From: Patellaria atrata CBS 101060
Taxonomy: Eukaryota; Ascomycota; Dothideomycetes; Patellariales; Patellariaceae
DNA: 64,000 nucleotides
NCBI GenBank assembly: GCA_010093705.1
Contig: MU006091.1
Span: 1,106,702-1,170,701 of the forward strand
Direction: 5' to 3'
The notes below the pieces were generated by a model. The model had not been told where the DNA came from. It was given only the letters and a program-made list of their open reading frames with translations, and searched no databases. Both the position numbers and the translations under genes were made by a program. Below are positions 46,357 through 58,182 of this stretch, piece by piece. Each line of letters starts with the position of its first letter. Within the stretch, counting starts at the first letter, position 1.

Positions 46357-47623
46357 GATCCTGGATGGGTAGGCGTACTTGAGAGCCCTCTTGGATTTGA
46401 TTAAGCAAATTGTTGGGGACGGGAAAGGTCAAAATACACGCAGTATATGTAAAGAGTAAATCAAAAATTCTAACTGATGACTCTAATGATATTGATTTAC
46501 GAGCATGTGAGATGAGAAGAAGTCCTAACTGACCCCAAGTGTTATTCCAGAACACGCCTGGGGTAAAGGAGATCTTAGAGCTTGCCGGCAATAAAGAATG
46601 GGAGAAGGGAGAATTGATGTAATAGATTCTCATACGAAATAGCTTTGATAACGTTGGCAATCAAGGATATTGATATGACAATAGGGAACTGAAATCCGAT
46701 TCTATTCACACACTAGCCTAGCCTCTAGACCATCCGTGTTGCTAGTTCTGCTAGGCCACTCGGGGAATAACGTGTTTGTACGCGCAAACACGTGCTTATC
46801 AAGGGGCTAAGGACACAAGGAGGGTGGAATCTAGCAAGCTTCTGATGATCTGAAACACTGAAAGGCCAGACACTCAGGGCTCAGGAACTGGTATAGAAGC
46901 CGAGAGGGAGCTAATGAGACTGCAGTAACTAGTAACCCGGACATCGGGTTTGTATCTACGGATACGATAATGCCGAACCTGATGTGATTAAAATAATTAC
47001 AAATATCTTCATTCCGCGCTTGGTAGCACGGGTGCGGATGAGGAGATGAAGCCAAGGTGACGAGTTGTGATGAATGAGTCTATAGTATCTCGGTATGCTC
47101 AAATGGAAAGCCATACGTTAAAAGGAAAAAAAAGATCTGATTTTTATACTTATTCAAGATGGAGGTGTATACAGTACTCCATGGATTCAGAAATGGAATG
47201 ATTCCGCCGCAAACGGGCAACCGGGAAAAGCGAAGGCTGCGTTCGAATCATGCAGCTCTAATAAGGGTTTTCGCTACTTGTAGTTCTTTAATATCAAACG
47301 AAGAGCGAACAAGAGAAGCAGCGGGCCGGGTTTCTATCTCAACTCCAAGATAGCTCTATATATTCGCCAAGAAGCTATTCTGCTAGGCTTTTACAACGAA
47401 AGGGGATAAACGGAGACAACAAGAAGGTGTCCAGGAAAAGCTACCGCTCTTTTTTATTAGTTTTTCAAACTCTTCTAATCTCAATTGCATATTTGGATTC
47501 GCATTGTCCCTCCTAATTACGCTTTTGTCTATTATTTATCTATTATCTTTATATTTCATGTCCATCTAGACGCTTCATTACCTTTTCGACAAGGAATCCT
47601 GAAACCTTTCATTCCTGTCCGAC
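46357..47623. other. Intergenic, PDR transporter promoter side
   Basis: About 1.3 kb without a supported gene. The last 200 bases are T-rich with TTTATTTATC tracts, fitting a promoter and leader for the transporter gene. No drug-response element could be named with confidence. Confidence 0.45.
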
Positions 47624-50600
47624 ATGGCAATGCACGACAAGGGTGGGATTAACCATCCCGCCAACCATACTCACATCCACGAAGATCCCAACGGATTTGA
47701 AAGAGTAAAAACCTCAACTAGCGATGATGACATCGAGGAACAATATCAATTGCATACGAACTACGAAGCCATCCATAGCGGTGTCAATGTCCGTCGCGCC
47801 GAGTCCGATTTTGCGGAACTTAGCAAGGAGTTCTCAAGGACAAGTCAAATCTCTCGTCGTCTTTCAATAGTAGAGAGTCGCCGCAGTCATGCTAATTCCC
47901 ACCGTGGAGACCCTGAAAAGGGAATTGACTCGGAGGAAACCACGCAGGAGCCATTCGATCTCGAAAAGGTCCTCAGAGGTTCGAAATCAGAAGAAGAAGA
48001 GGCAGGTATCAAATCGAAAAAGATATGTAAGTATTATATCTCCTTTTCGCTATGATTCTGCGTCCTCCACTATTGTATACCTATTCTTGATATGATTGTG
48101 TTCTCCTTTCCTTCAGTCATAGCACCCGTCCGCCGCTATAAACTTCCTGTATCATATCGGAGCACTATCAACCCGAATTGCGCTATAAGATCATTTGTAT
48201 ATCAAAGTTGGAATCTTCTGTGATCTCATCGTACAGTCAATGAGGAGTTGCTAAGACTAGGGAAAGCAATTGAGTTTTAAGTCCTTTTTGACGTCCTTTT
48301 ATTTAAAATTCTAAAAATCTGTACATCAAAGTTGAAAGGCCACATCCCCTAAATTTGAAGTGTTCCTATAGCTGCAAAAAGTTAATACCCTATGCTGAGA
48401 AAGAATAGATGTTATCTGGGATAATCTTACGGTGAGCGGTCTGGGCGGTGTGAAGAATTTCGTCAAGGTAACCCATTCTCCCTCGAGTAAGGAATATCAA
48501 GCTAATAGGTTCAAGACTTTTCCTTGGTCTTTTGTTTCTTTCCTCAATGTGTACGAAACAGCTAAGAACGTTTTGGGGGTTGGGAAAAAGGGTAAGGAAG
48601 TTAACATACTGCGAAACTTTCGCGGCGTAGCCAAACCTGGTGAAATGATATTAGTTCTCGGTCGCCCCGGATCCGGTTGCACAACCTTTTTGAAAGTCAT
48701 AAGTAATCAAAGGTTTGGCTACACCAATATCAGCGGAGAAGTTTTTTACGGAGCCTTCGATAGCGACACATTCCAAAAGCGATACCGTGGAGAAGCTGTT
48801 TATAACGAAGAAGAAGATATCCATCACCCTACTTTAACAGTCGGCCAGACCTTTGACTTTGCACTAGAGACGAAAGTTCCTGGTAAAAGGGTAGCAGGAC
48901 TCTCTAGGAAGGCCTTCAAAGAACGGGTTATTGAGTTGATGCTCAAGATGTTCAACATAAAACACACCAGAAATACTATCGTCGGGAATCCGTTCGTACG
49001 AGGAATATCTGGTGGAGAACGTAAAAGAGTCTCCATTGCAGAAATGATGATTACTGGAGCCTCTGTTTGTAGTTGGGATAATAGCACCAGGGGTTTGGAC
49101 GCCTCGACCGCACTGGATTATGTGAAATCGCTACGCATCCTTACGAATATCTATCAGATGACGACGTTTGTATCACTTTATCAAGCTTCCGAATCGATAT
49201 ATAAGCAATTCGACAAAGTCATGGTAATAGACCAGGGCCGACAGGTCTTCTTTGGACCAGCTTCTGAAGCTCGTGCTTACTTCGAGGGTCTCGGTTTTCT
49301 AGAGAAGCCTAGACAAACCACACCAGATTATTTGACCGGTTGTACAGATCCATTCGAACGTGAATACAAGCTTGGTCGTAACGCAGAGAATGCACCAAAC
49401 ACTCCGGATGAACTGGTGCGGGCCTTTAACGATTCAGTATACTCAACGCAGCTGTCCGAGGAGATCTATAGTTGTCAGAGATTGATTGATGCCGAAAAGC
49501 ATGTCATCGAGGACTTCCAAAAAGCTGTACACGATAGCAAACGGCATGCCTCGAAGAAATCGGTCTACTCTATCCCCTTTTACCTTCAGATATGGGCCTT
49601 GATGAAGCGGCAATTCCTTCTTAAATGGCAAAACAAATTCGACCTAACTGTATCCTGGATCACTTCTATTGTCATCGCTATTATCATCGGTACTGTCTGG
49701 CTTAATCAACCGAGAACTAGTGCTGGCGCTTTCACACGAGGTGGTGTACTGTTCATTTCACTGTTGTTCAATGCGTTTCAGGCCTTTTCGGAACTTGCTG
49801 GAACTATGATAGGAAGGCCAATAGTCAACAAACATCGAGCGTATACGTTCCACCGTCCGTCCGCGCTATGGATAGCACAAATCATCGTCGACCTCGCGTT
49901 TTCCGCGGTGCAGATACTCGTTTTCAGCATCATGGTGTATTTTATGTGTGGCCTTGTTCGTGATGCAGGCGCATTCTTCACCTTCTTCTTGGTTATCGTC
50001 TCCGGATATCTAGCTTTAACCTTATTCTTTCGCACTGTGGCATGTTTATGTCCAGATTTCGATGTGGCCATTCGGTAAGCAGCCTTACTCCATCAACAAA
50101 TAATGGGACCCTTTACTGACACTTGTAGATTGGCCGCCACGATTATCACACTTTTTGTCTTGACCTCCGGCTACCTGATTCAATGGCAATCGGAGCAAGT
50201 GTGGCTTCGATGGATCTTTTATGTCAATGCATTAGGCCTAGGTTTTAGTGCATTGATGGTAAACGAGTTCAGCAGATTAGATATGACTTGTACCGCTGAA
50301 TCTCTCATTCCGTCTGGCATCGGATACGATAATATCAATAATCAGGTATGCACTTTAGCTGGCAGCACTCCTGGAACCACCCTGGTTTCTGGATCCGACT
50401 ATTTGGAGGTGGGTTTCAGCTATAGTACCTCTGATCTCTGGCGTAATTTTGGTATCATCGTCGTGCTGATTGTAGCGTTTCTAATCACTGTAAGCTCCAT
50501 TTACCAAGTGAATATATGCAAGTGCTAACACGGCTAGAACTCTCTCCTGGGTGAATACATAACGTGGGGAGCCGGTGGCAGAACCATAACAGTTTTCCGG

Positions 50601-52672
50601 AAGGAGGATGACGAGTTGAAGCAGCTGAACGAAAAATTAAGAGAGAAGCGAGACAAGCGAAATCGGAAGGTAGTGAACAACGATGACGAGGGACTCAACA
50701 TTGCTTCAAAGGCAGTACTCACATGGGAAGATATATGTTACGATGTCCCGGTGCCGTCTGGCCAGTTACGGCTACTTAATAATGTGTACGGCTACGTTAA
50801 GCCGGGTCATCTAACTGCACTGATGGGAGCCTCTGGAGCCGGAAAAACCACGTTGCTCGATGTTCTTGCAAATCGTAAAAATATTGGTGTTATCAGCGGT
50901 GAAAAGCTTGTGGATGGAAAGACTCCAGGAATTGCATTTCAGAGAGGTACCTCATACGCGGAACAACTCGATGTTCATGAACCAGCCCAAACAGTTCGCG
51001 AGGCTCTGAGGTTTTCGGCAACTCTTCGTCAACCCTACGATGTTCCCTTAGAAGAGAAATACGCATACGTGGAGGAAGTCATCTCCCTTCTGGAGATGGA
51101 GGATATTGCGGATGCTATAATTGGCGAGCCGGAAAGCGGCCTTGCTGTTGAGCAACGCAAACGTGTAACAATTGGCGTTGAGCTAGCAGCAAAACCCGAA
51201 TTACTACTTTTCCTGGACGAACCCACGAGTGGGTTAGATAGTCAGAGTGCCTTCAACATTGTACGCTTCCTCCGAAAGCTAGCAGCTGCCGGTCAAGCCA
51301 TTCTTTGCACCATTCATCAGCCGAATTCTGCCTTATTTGAAAATTTTGATCGGCTACTACTACTACAAAGGGGTGGTCAATGTGTCTACTTTGGAGATAT
51401 AGGCAAAGACGCACATGTGCTAATCGATTACTTCCATAGATATGGTGCCGATTGCCCGCCGGATGTGAATCCAGCTGAATGGATGCTGGATGCCATAGGT
51501 GCTGGGCAGACGCCTCGCATTGGTAACAAGGATTGGGGTGATGTATGGAATGACTCAGAAGAATTCGATCTTGTCAAAAAAGAAATCGTAAATCTAAAAC
51601 AGGAGAGAATTGCCGCAGTCGGTGCTCTTCTCCCAGTAGAACAAAAGGAATATGCTACGCCTCTTTGGCACCAGATCAAAGTCGTAAACAAGAGGCAACA
51701 ACTATCATTCTGGCGTACCCCTAACTATGGATTTACGAGGTTCTTCAATCACTTTATTGTCGCATTTGGTACTGGCCTTGCTTACCTTCAATTAGATGAT
51801 TCAAGGTCTTCACTTCAGTACAGAATCTTCATCATCTTCCAGGTTACGGTCCTGCCAGCCTTGATTCTCGCTCAAGTCGAACCGAAGTATGCGATTGCTC
51901 GAATGATAAGTTATCGCGAGCAAACTGCGAAAGCGTACAAGACATTCCCATTTGCCCTTTCCATGGTATTAGCGGAGTTGCCTTACAGTATTCTCTGCGC
52001 TGTTGGGTTTTTCCTCCCCATATACTACATTCCCGGCTTCAGAAGTGAATCGAGCCGTGCTGGCTATCAATTTTTCATGGTATTGATTACTGAGCTTTTT
52101 TCAGTCACGCTAGGTCAAATGATTGCTGCGATAACCCCCAGTCCTTTCATCAGTGCTTTGGTTAACCCGTTCATTATCATTGTCTTCGCTCTTTTCTGTG
52201 GTGTTGCGATTCCTAAACTACAAATCCCCAAATTCTGGCGTGCTTGGCTATACGAGCTCGATCCGTTCACTCGTCTTATTGGCGGTATGGTCGTCACTGA
52301 GTTGCATGGGCGCTCCGTAGAGTGTACATCGTCGGAGCTTAACCGGTTTAACGCTCCGTCCGGCCAAAGTTGCGGATCTTATATGTCTAATTTCTTCGAA
52401 CGAGGTGGGCATGGATATATCGTTGATAACGCAACTAGCGCTTGCGAGTACTGTGCGTTTTCCGTTGGAGATCAGTTCTACTCCATGTTTGGCTACGAAT
52501 TTTCCAACCGATGGAGAGATCTTGGTGTATTTGCTGCATTTATTGGATCGAATCTGATCATTCTCTTCATTGCCGTAAGTACACTCACAAAATCTTGGAC
52601 TGAAACTCTCGGTTGCATTGTTTTACTAACGACATGACACAGGCACGCTATTTGAACTTCAACAAAAGATGA
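47624..52672 (+). CDS. Full-size PDR-type ABC transporter (ABCG subfamily)
   Basis: Six exons: 47624-48026, 48409-48467, 48516-50074, 50129-50489, 50538-52574 and 52643-52672, giving 1482 residues in the order NBD1-TMD1-NBD2-TMD2. NBD1 has the PDR-specific degenerate Walker A GRPGSGCTT (about 203-211), signature ISGGERKRVS and Walker B CSWDNSTRGLDAST. NBD2 has canonical Walker A GASGAGKTT (about 891), a diverged signature LAVEQRKRVTIG and Walker B LLLFLDEPTSGLDSQ. This asymmetry is normal for the family. TMD2 carries the large loop with cysteines after ELDPFTRLIGGMVVTELHG. These pumps export azoles, plant toxins or sterol-like compounds at the plasma membrane. Intron 2 is a 48-base, frame-neutral intron. 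Intron 1 is 382 bases. The final exon encodes only ARYLNFNKR. Substrate cannot be told from sequence. Confidence 0.93.
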
Positions 52673-53215
52673 TCTTCGGGTGCGTTTCCGCGCAGAGCTT
52701 TTGTACTAGGAGATCTAAAAGTAATTTTTGATCAAAATAAACAAAATAAATCTGTTACTGCCAAACCCAGTCTCGTTATCTCCCATGTTCGTGTTCAGTA
52801 TTGCTCAATAGTCGCTCTTAGCTGAATTCTGTTTCACACTAACAATCACAAGTCATAAGTGGGCCATCGGTGAGTAAAAGGAACCCGTTTGCTAGCTAAT
52901 TGGTGATAGCACAAAGAAATGGTGTATCCGCTGATCACCCTCGGTTGCCAGTAATAATAAGTGTAGCATCACCCTTCAGAAACTCCACGTGAGTCAGTAC
53001 ACGTTAGGAAAATCTGCGCTGAACCTGTCATCCTCGCTGATCCAAGTGTCTGCGTTGAATTCTCGAATTACTCATTCTTTCATTTATAAACTGCTCTCAT
53101 TATACTAGAGGTAGATGCATCATCACGAAGATATCCATATGCTCACCGCTACTACAAGGCGCTTGATAAAAGTTGAAACACCTTTTCCACGGAAAATTTT
53201 ACACTTAGAACAAGA
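52673..53215. other. Intergenic, no gene seen
   Basis: 543 bases between the transporter and the orphan membrane-protein gene. No feature is supported. Confidence 0.4.
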
Positions 53216-54280
53216 ATGTCCTATTCATCGATAATGAAAACTATTCTCAAATCTTTTGCTTCCATAGCCCCAAATACTCCGCAAACAACCCCTACGACGG
53301 TTTTAAATACAGCGTACGAACGCTTCCCAACTTTATCCACGATGGCCTTAGTAACTCGCACCAAACCTACAGAAAGACCTGCTCCGGTTCCAACGGTAGT
53401 ACCTCAGGGCCTCATTCTTCGTAAGCAAGTTCCAGTATTTGAGTCTACCCAGGCTTCTCCCTCGACTATCCAAAGCGAGACTGCTGCTCTTAGCTTTACC
53501 AACAGATCGCCAAACCTATCACATATATTGGCAATACTCTTGATCATGATAGTGGTTACGATGGTCTTCGTATCTGTATTCTCTGTTCTGCTATACATGT
53601 CTGGATATGATCTACGAATGATACGTGATGCGATAGAAAAACAAAGGGCTCGTCGACGATTCCACCTTAAAACACCTAAACCTTCATCTCCTCCTAAGTC
53701 GCATGCCACCTACTCAAAAATCTCCGGATACGACACAAGTTATTCAACCGCTCTCAGAATCCCGCACTCCGCACTTCCAGTCAGAACGGAAGTGACGGTG
53801 ACCTCGACCCGTCGCCGGCATCCTGCAATCCCCTACCCCTTTCCAAAATCAGGAGACACCAACATTTCACTTCTATCTAGCATACCACAATCACCGGCCT
53901 CTATGTCAATACTAGATACTCCAAGTTACATAGCACAGCTGAATAGATTCAATAACCGCGAAGAGGAGATCGACGCTGAAGCACACACACCGCTCCGTAC
54001 GCCCTCAACACCAAGCGTTCTGAGCTTCGTACAGTCTCCCCGCCCCTCTATCTCCCAGGTATCACCCTTTACACCTATTCGAGATGGACACGATGTCACT
54101 CCTACGGGCTCAATGCGTGGTGGAGACGGCAATGGATATGGCCGTCGTACCTCTATCGGCAATGGGATCCACGGGAATTTCAAAATGGGCGTACGGGGAA
54201 TGAATAGGTTAGTAAGATTCATGGTAGGTTCGGAGGTGGAGGAAGAAGATGGTGGTTTACCAGTAAGGGAGGACACGTGA
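53216..54280 (+). CDS. Orphan single-pass membrane protein
   Basis: A single frame of 354 residues with no recognised family. Residues 1-95 are Thr/Pro/Ser-rich and suited to O-glycosylation (RPAPVPTVVPQGLI). One strong membrane helix spans about 103-125 (ILAILLIMIVVTMVFVSVFS). A basic stop-transfer cluster follows (EKQRARRRFHLK). The remaining 210 residues are Ser/Pro-rich and disordered with repeated SP/TP sites, ending in an acidic patch (SEVEEEDGG). No signal peptide precedes the helix, so either a type III arrangement or a signal anchor is likely. The topology recalls fungal cell-wall sensors or uncharacterised plasma-membrane proteins, but no Cys-rich WSC or related domain is present. 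A chance open frame of this length with such an ordered layout is unlikely. Confidence 0.6.
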   Translation: MSYSSIMKTILKSFASIAPNTPQTTPTTVLNTAYERFPTLSTMALVTRTKPTERPAPVPTVVPQGLILRKQVPVFESTQASPSTIQSETAALSFTNRSPNLSHILAILLIMIVVTMVFVSVFSVLLYMSGYDLRMIRDAIEKQRARRRFHLKTPKPSSPPKSHATYSKISGYDTSYSTALRIPHSALPVRTEVTVTSTRRRHPAIPYPFPKSGDTNISLLSSIPQSPASMSILDTPSYIAQLNRFNNREEEIDAEAHTPLRTPSTPSVLSFVQSPRPSISQVSPFTPIRDGHDVTPTGSMRGGDGNGYGRRTSIGNGIHGNFKMGVRGMNRLVRFMVGSEVEEEDGGLPVREDT

Positions 54281-54788
54281 GTTTAGTGGGAAGATGGTGG
54301 AATATAGGTTAGTGCGTGGAGAATTTGTGGGGATTTCTTTTCTCTGTGGTTTGTTTTGGTTAATTTCAAAGAGGTATGTAATGGACCGAAATGGCGGGAG
54401 ATTAGAGTATATGATATGGGTGTGGGGGAGCGGAATTAAGATTATACTTCATTGAAAGGGATTCTTACTTTGTGGAGAGCAAAAGCTATAACCACTATAA
54501 AGCACACTACACTGACAGTGCCCGGGAATATATCCATCAAGTTAAGCGATTGACAAGTATCTGATTCAGTTATCAACCATGGTTGTAACAGCTTGACATC
54601 TACCATAGATTTCAGTATCAATTTGACTATAGTCAAAATCGTAATTTTTCAACATTAAATATCCGTCATAAAATCTTCTTTCCTCTTGATACATCATAAC
54701 AAACCTCCCTCAACTCCCTAACCATCTATTACGAGTCTACCGTCTCACTTATACCAGACGAACCAACTTCGAATACCAAATCATCACA
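54281..54788. other. Intergenic, no gene seen
   Basis: 508 AT-rich bases between the orphan membrane protein gene and the broken GC-rich gene. The last 100 bases before 54789 are C/A-rich and look like the old leader of that gene. Confidence 0.4.
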
Positions 54789-55882
54789 ATGCAATCCCTC
54801 TCCCTTACACTGCCAGACAGGCCGGAACGAGATGCCGTAATCCGGGTGTACCTCCGCTCGGGCAATGAAAGATAGCACGTCCAAAAAGAATCCGGCTTAA
54901 ATGCCGTCTACCCGCTGAACATATTCATCGGGCAGTTCCCCCTGGACCGCATAGAATCTACGACTGCGCGAATAAATCCTTCGCAGTCTACGTCACCGGC
55001 CGAGCAGACTCGGACGGACTCTCCTACCTCTTCGACGTCATGTACTCCAAATGGTACCGGGGCGTCCGAACACCCATCGAATTGGGCAACCGCCTCTGCA
55101 AAACAGCCACCCTGAGCGACTTCATCTGCAGCGTAGGCCGTGAGAAGTCACCGAGCTAAGTCCTCACCATCCAAGAAGCGGTCTGCTCCCAAGCCGACGT
55201 CCGACTCCTCTTCCCGAGTCCCATAGACGACAAGGAGTTCGAAATAATGAAGCCTAAGTCCTACACCGACCAGCGCTGCTTCTACCGCCTGCGTCCCCTT
55301 TCCCGCGCCCTCGTCATGATCGTCGACGGCTGCTGCGGCTCCCCCGTGAACTACCGCGTGCGCCTCGTTAGGACGGGTAATACAGCCGGCCTGAGCGCCC
55401 CCATCTCTTTCAAAACTATCGAACACACGGCCATCGGATGCTACTTCCCCGACGGCGACACTATCGCCACGATGTTCGAGACGGCGCTCGAATTTGTCCT
55501 CAAGCGCGAGGCCCGCGAACTCCGCGCCGGGGCCTTTAACCCCTTTTTCAAGGAGCTTGATTCCTGCCCGCCGGACTCCAACGTCCTGACCCAGAGGAAC
55601 GGGTACCGGTCCGGCATGCTCGAGGGGCCGCCGTCGACGTGGGCGATCGACGGCCATCGGCACGTCAAGCGTGTGCTCTCGGGTTGGATCGAGGAGAGCG
55701 TTTGTGCTGAGTGGTGCGCGGGGCTGGTCTATTCGCCGCTGGATTGGTTGATGACGAAGGAATTTAGGAATAAGGTGCATATTGGCGCGATAGCAGTGCT
55801 CGATGATCGACGGGCAAGGAAGAGGGCTCGTGTGGAGTCTGGAGCTGGGGATGTGAAGGTTAAGACCAAACCGGTTGACTGA
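54789..55882 (+). pseudogene. Broken GC-rich host gene, unknown family
   Basis: Starting at ATG 54789, a coding-like region of about 1.1 kb can be followed to a TGA at 55882. It is interrupted: an in-frame TAG at 54873, a change of frame near 54950, and an in-frame TAA at 55157. None of these sites has usable GT-AG splice signals around it. Peptide segments keep a protein-like, third-position GC-biased character (for example FAVYVTGRADSDGLSYLFDV, then YFPDGDTIATMFETALEFVL and GWIEESVCAEWCAGLVYSPL). The longest intact part is 55247-55882 (211 codons). I do not recognise the family. Base composition contrasts sharply with the AT-rich flanks. It may be a recently disabled gene, a transferred segment, or a multi-exon gene that I have misread. 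Confidence 0.5.
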
Positions 55883-56666
55883 GCGCTTGGTATGTTGGTG
55901 GCGAGAATCATTGGATATACGGCCAAATGACTCTCTGTGGACTTTTATTTGCGTCATCATGAGATGCGGGGACGTTGGAGGAATAGCTGTGGTGGAATAC
56001 TGCTGATATCACTTGCGAGTAGTGCGGCTGCTCAGTTATGTTATCCTGTATATAGAAAGAGTACAGTAGTAAAGAGATTATTAGATTTAACAGGGGTTCC
56101 GAATTAGATGTCGAGAACTTCTGTCTTTAAATTTAGGTGATGAAGGTTAAGATAATAAATTTCTGGTTCTGCACCACAATCTATAGGAAACAACCATATA
56201 ATTCTTGTGATGATGGAGTAGGTCCACGTTCTAAGACCCGTTGCCTTTCGATAGCCATTACAGTACTTTGTAATTTCTTTTTGGGAGAATCTGGAAAAGA
56301 AAACTTATCGTGAGAAAATTTAATATGAGAAAAATCCAGTGGAGAAAACTCAATAAGAGACTAAACCATAAGAGAAGAGGCATGAGAGAAGAATCTGTGG
56401 GAGGAGAGTACGGGAAAGAAGAACCCGAGAGAGAAGAATCCGGATAAGGGTAAGGTTTCTTTCCCTGAGACCATATATTTTGAGAATGGTTGCTCCGTTT
56501 TGATGCCCTAGTTATACCACCTACTTCGTCTCAGAGCATATCTACGTGTTAGACAGGCAAAACGTGGTTTCATTTCGCCTCGTATGGATCTAGTGACTGG
56601 ACTTTGACTCACTTCGTAGCTTAAGCTGGTGTAGATGTGTCCAAGTGCAAATGAGAGGGCATAGCG
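55883..56666. other. Intergenic with GAGAA-rich purine tract
   Basis: About 0.8 kb. From roughly 56310 to 56450 the plus strand is rich in irregular GAGAGAAGAA repeats, a purine-biased low-complexity tract. No gene is supported. Confidence 0.5.
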
Positions 56667-57994
56667 CTATCGTCCCCGTCGCCTACCAAGAACAAAGAAA
56701 ACGTCACCAATGGACTGGTTATCGCCAAGGCTGAGTTTGCTATTGATGGATCTGGAATTTTCATTCCCCTTCATCTTTGATTGGTTGTTCTTCTTCCTCT
56801 GCATCAGTAGGGAAGCTGAGATGTTTCCAATCCTCGATCTAGGCCGGGATGAGCACAAGACCTGTTTCAACCTACGATAGGAATTACTCACTTCTTCTAT
56901 AGTAGATCTTAATCGATCTCTTATACTCTCCACAGCATACGTACCGAGTAAGAGTCTAAGTGGTGGAAATGAGCAATGGCCGAGTTGCCAGATCAGCTCC
57001 GCGCTCTTCACAACGCTCGTCGGTTGTCGGTCATTCAGCCACTGAACAATACGTTTAGCATGGCTTGCGGGTGCGTTATCCCCGGAATAGGGCTCGCTAT
57101 ATGGTAGCATGAGAAAGTGGCCATAGCATTTTACCCTCATACCGTCCTTTACGCTTTCGGTGTCTATCGTATTAGGCTCGTCTCTACGCATGTGGCCTGG
57201 TTCGACGAGAGTTGCTTTGATGTTGTAAGCGTCAACTTCGTAAAGCATACTCTCTATGAGGCCTTCGACTGCATATTTCGTCGCACAATATGGTCCAAGG
57301 CCCGGAACTCCCAGTGCTCCTGATGTACTGCTGAATATTAGAAACCGACCCTGGTTCTGTGAGCGGAATATAGGAAGAGCTAGTTGGATTATATGTAGAA
57401 CGCCGAAGAAGTTAGTTTCGAACTGATTCCGTAATTCATATTCGTCCTGGTCTTCGCACGCGCCGATAACCCCTGAGTAATATCAGCATTGTCAGTTGAA
57501 GGGGGAGCTATTGATGCTATGATACTGGGTGAGAGTAGTACCGTAACCCGTGCAACTTTGAAACAAACATTAGCATTGATACAACTATGTAGTTCTCTAA
57601 CATACTTTGCAACGATATCAATCCTTCCAAACCGTTCCATTGTGCTATTGTAAACAGAGTCTACTGTGTCCCTCACCCTCACATCGCACAATAGCCCTAT
57701 GCTGTTTTCACTCTGCCAATGCTCCATATGTCCTTGACTGTTCTGGTGTCTCCATCCCACAGCTGCGACTCTATCGCCATGTTCTAAAGCTGCACGAACG
57801 ATCGATTGGCCCATATGACCTGTTGCACCAAATATCACCCATACTGCTTGCTTCGCTGGATTCGTCTCGCTGGGAGGATTACACGTCTTAGGAAGCTGGA
57901 GTTTCGGAGTATCATTTACAGTCTCTGGCGGTGACGCACTCAAAATCGGGATATCCTCCATCGAAAGAGATATTTGAGAGGACGATCTTCGCAT
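56667..57994 (-). CDS. Short-chain dehydrogenase/reductase with N-terminal extension
   Basis: Three exons, 57994-57606, a 14-base microexon 57555-57542, and 57472-56667, give 402 residues. After a Ser/Pro-rich extension of about 48 residues comes the Rossmann nucleotide-binding turn VIFGATGHMGQSIVRAALEH (TGxxxGxG-like). Next is RFGRIDIVANCTGYGVIGAC, where the microexon supplies NCTGYG, equivalent to the NNAGxG motif. FLIFSSTSG provides the catalytic Ser strand and YCATKYAVEG the YxxxK active site. VEPGHMRR follows. It should be an NAD(P)(H)-dependent oxidoreductase of the classical SDR type; the substrate is unknown. The C-terminal 60 residues are atypical, and a further intron starting at a GTGAGT near 56891 may remove part of them. 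Head-to-head with MMM1, 188 bases apart. Confidence 0.82.
57542..57555 (-). other. 14-base microexon of the SDR gene
   Basis: The sequence TTGCACGGGTTACG (minus strand) lies between acceptor TTTCAAAG and donor GTACTACT. Joined to its neighbours it restores the conserved asparagine-glycine motif of SDR enzymes in frame. Without it the reading frame is lost. Confidence 0.75.
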
Positions 57995-58182
57995 TTGTTT
58001 GCTTTAGGGTTGTATGCAAGAGCGTGAAGACGTAGCTTTAAAGGCGGAACGATTCCGATCTGCCTAGACTAGCAAGGTGGTGAGCCCTGCATCACCGTCA
58101 TCGCTCACAGAAACTAAATCCTCAAAAATTTACTCTGAATAGATGCAAAACGACAACTGAGCATGCTTTGGGGGCTCAAACT
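57995..58182. promoter_or_regulatory. Bidirectional promoter, SDR / MMM1
   Basis: Only 188 bases lie between the two divergent start codons, so the promoters are shared or overlapping. No named motif is evident. Confidence 0.45.

Noticed and set aside
55148-55960. 270-codon open frame on the minus strand
   Set aside because: It is the antisense of the GC-rich broken gene. The peptide is rich in Arg/Gly/Ala/Val without domain order, as expected for the shadow of a third-position-GC-biased sequence.
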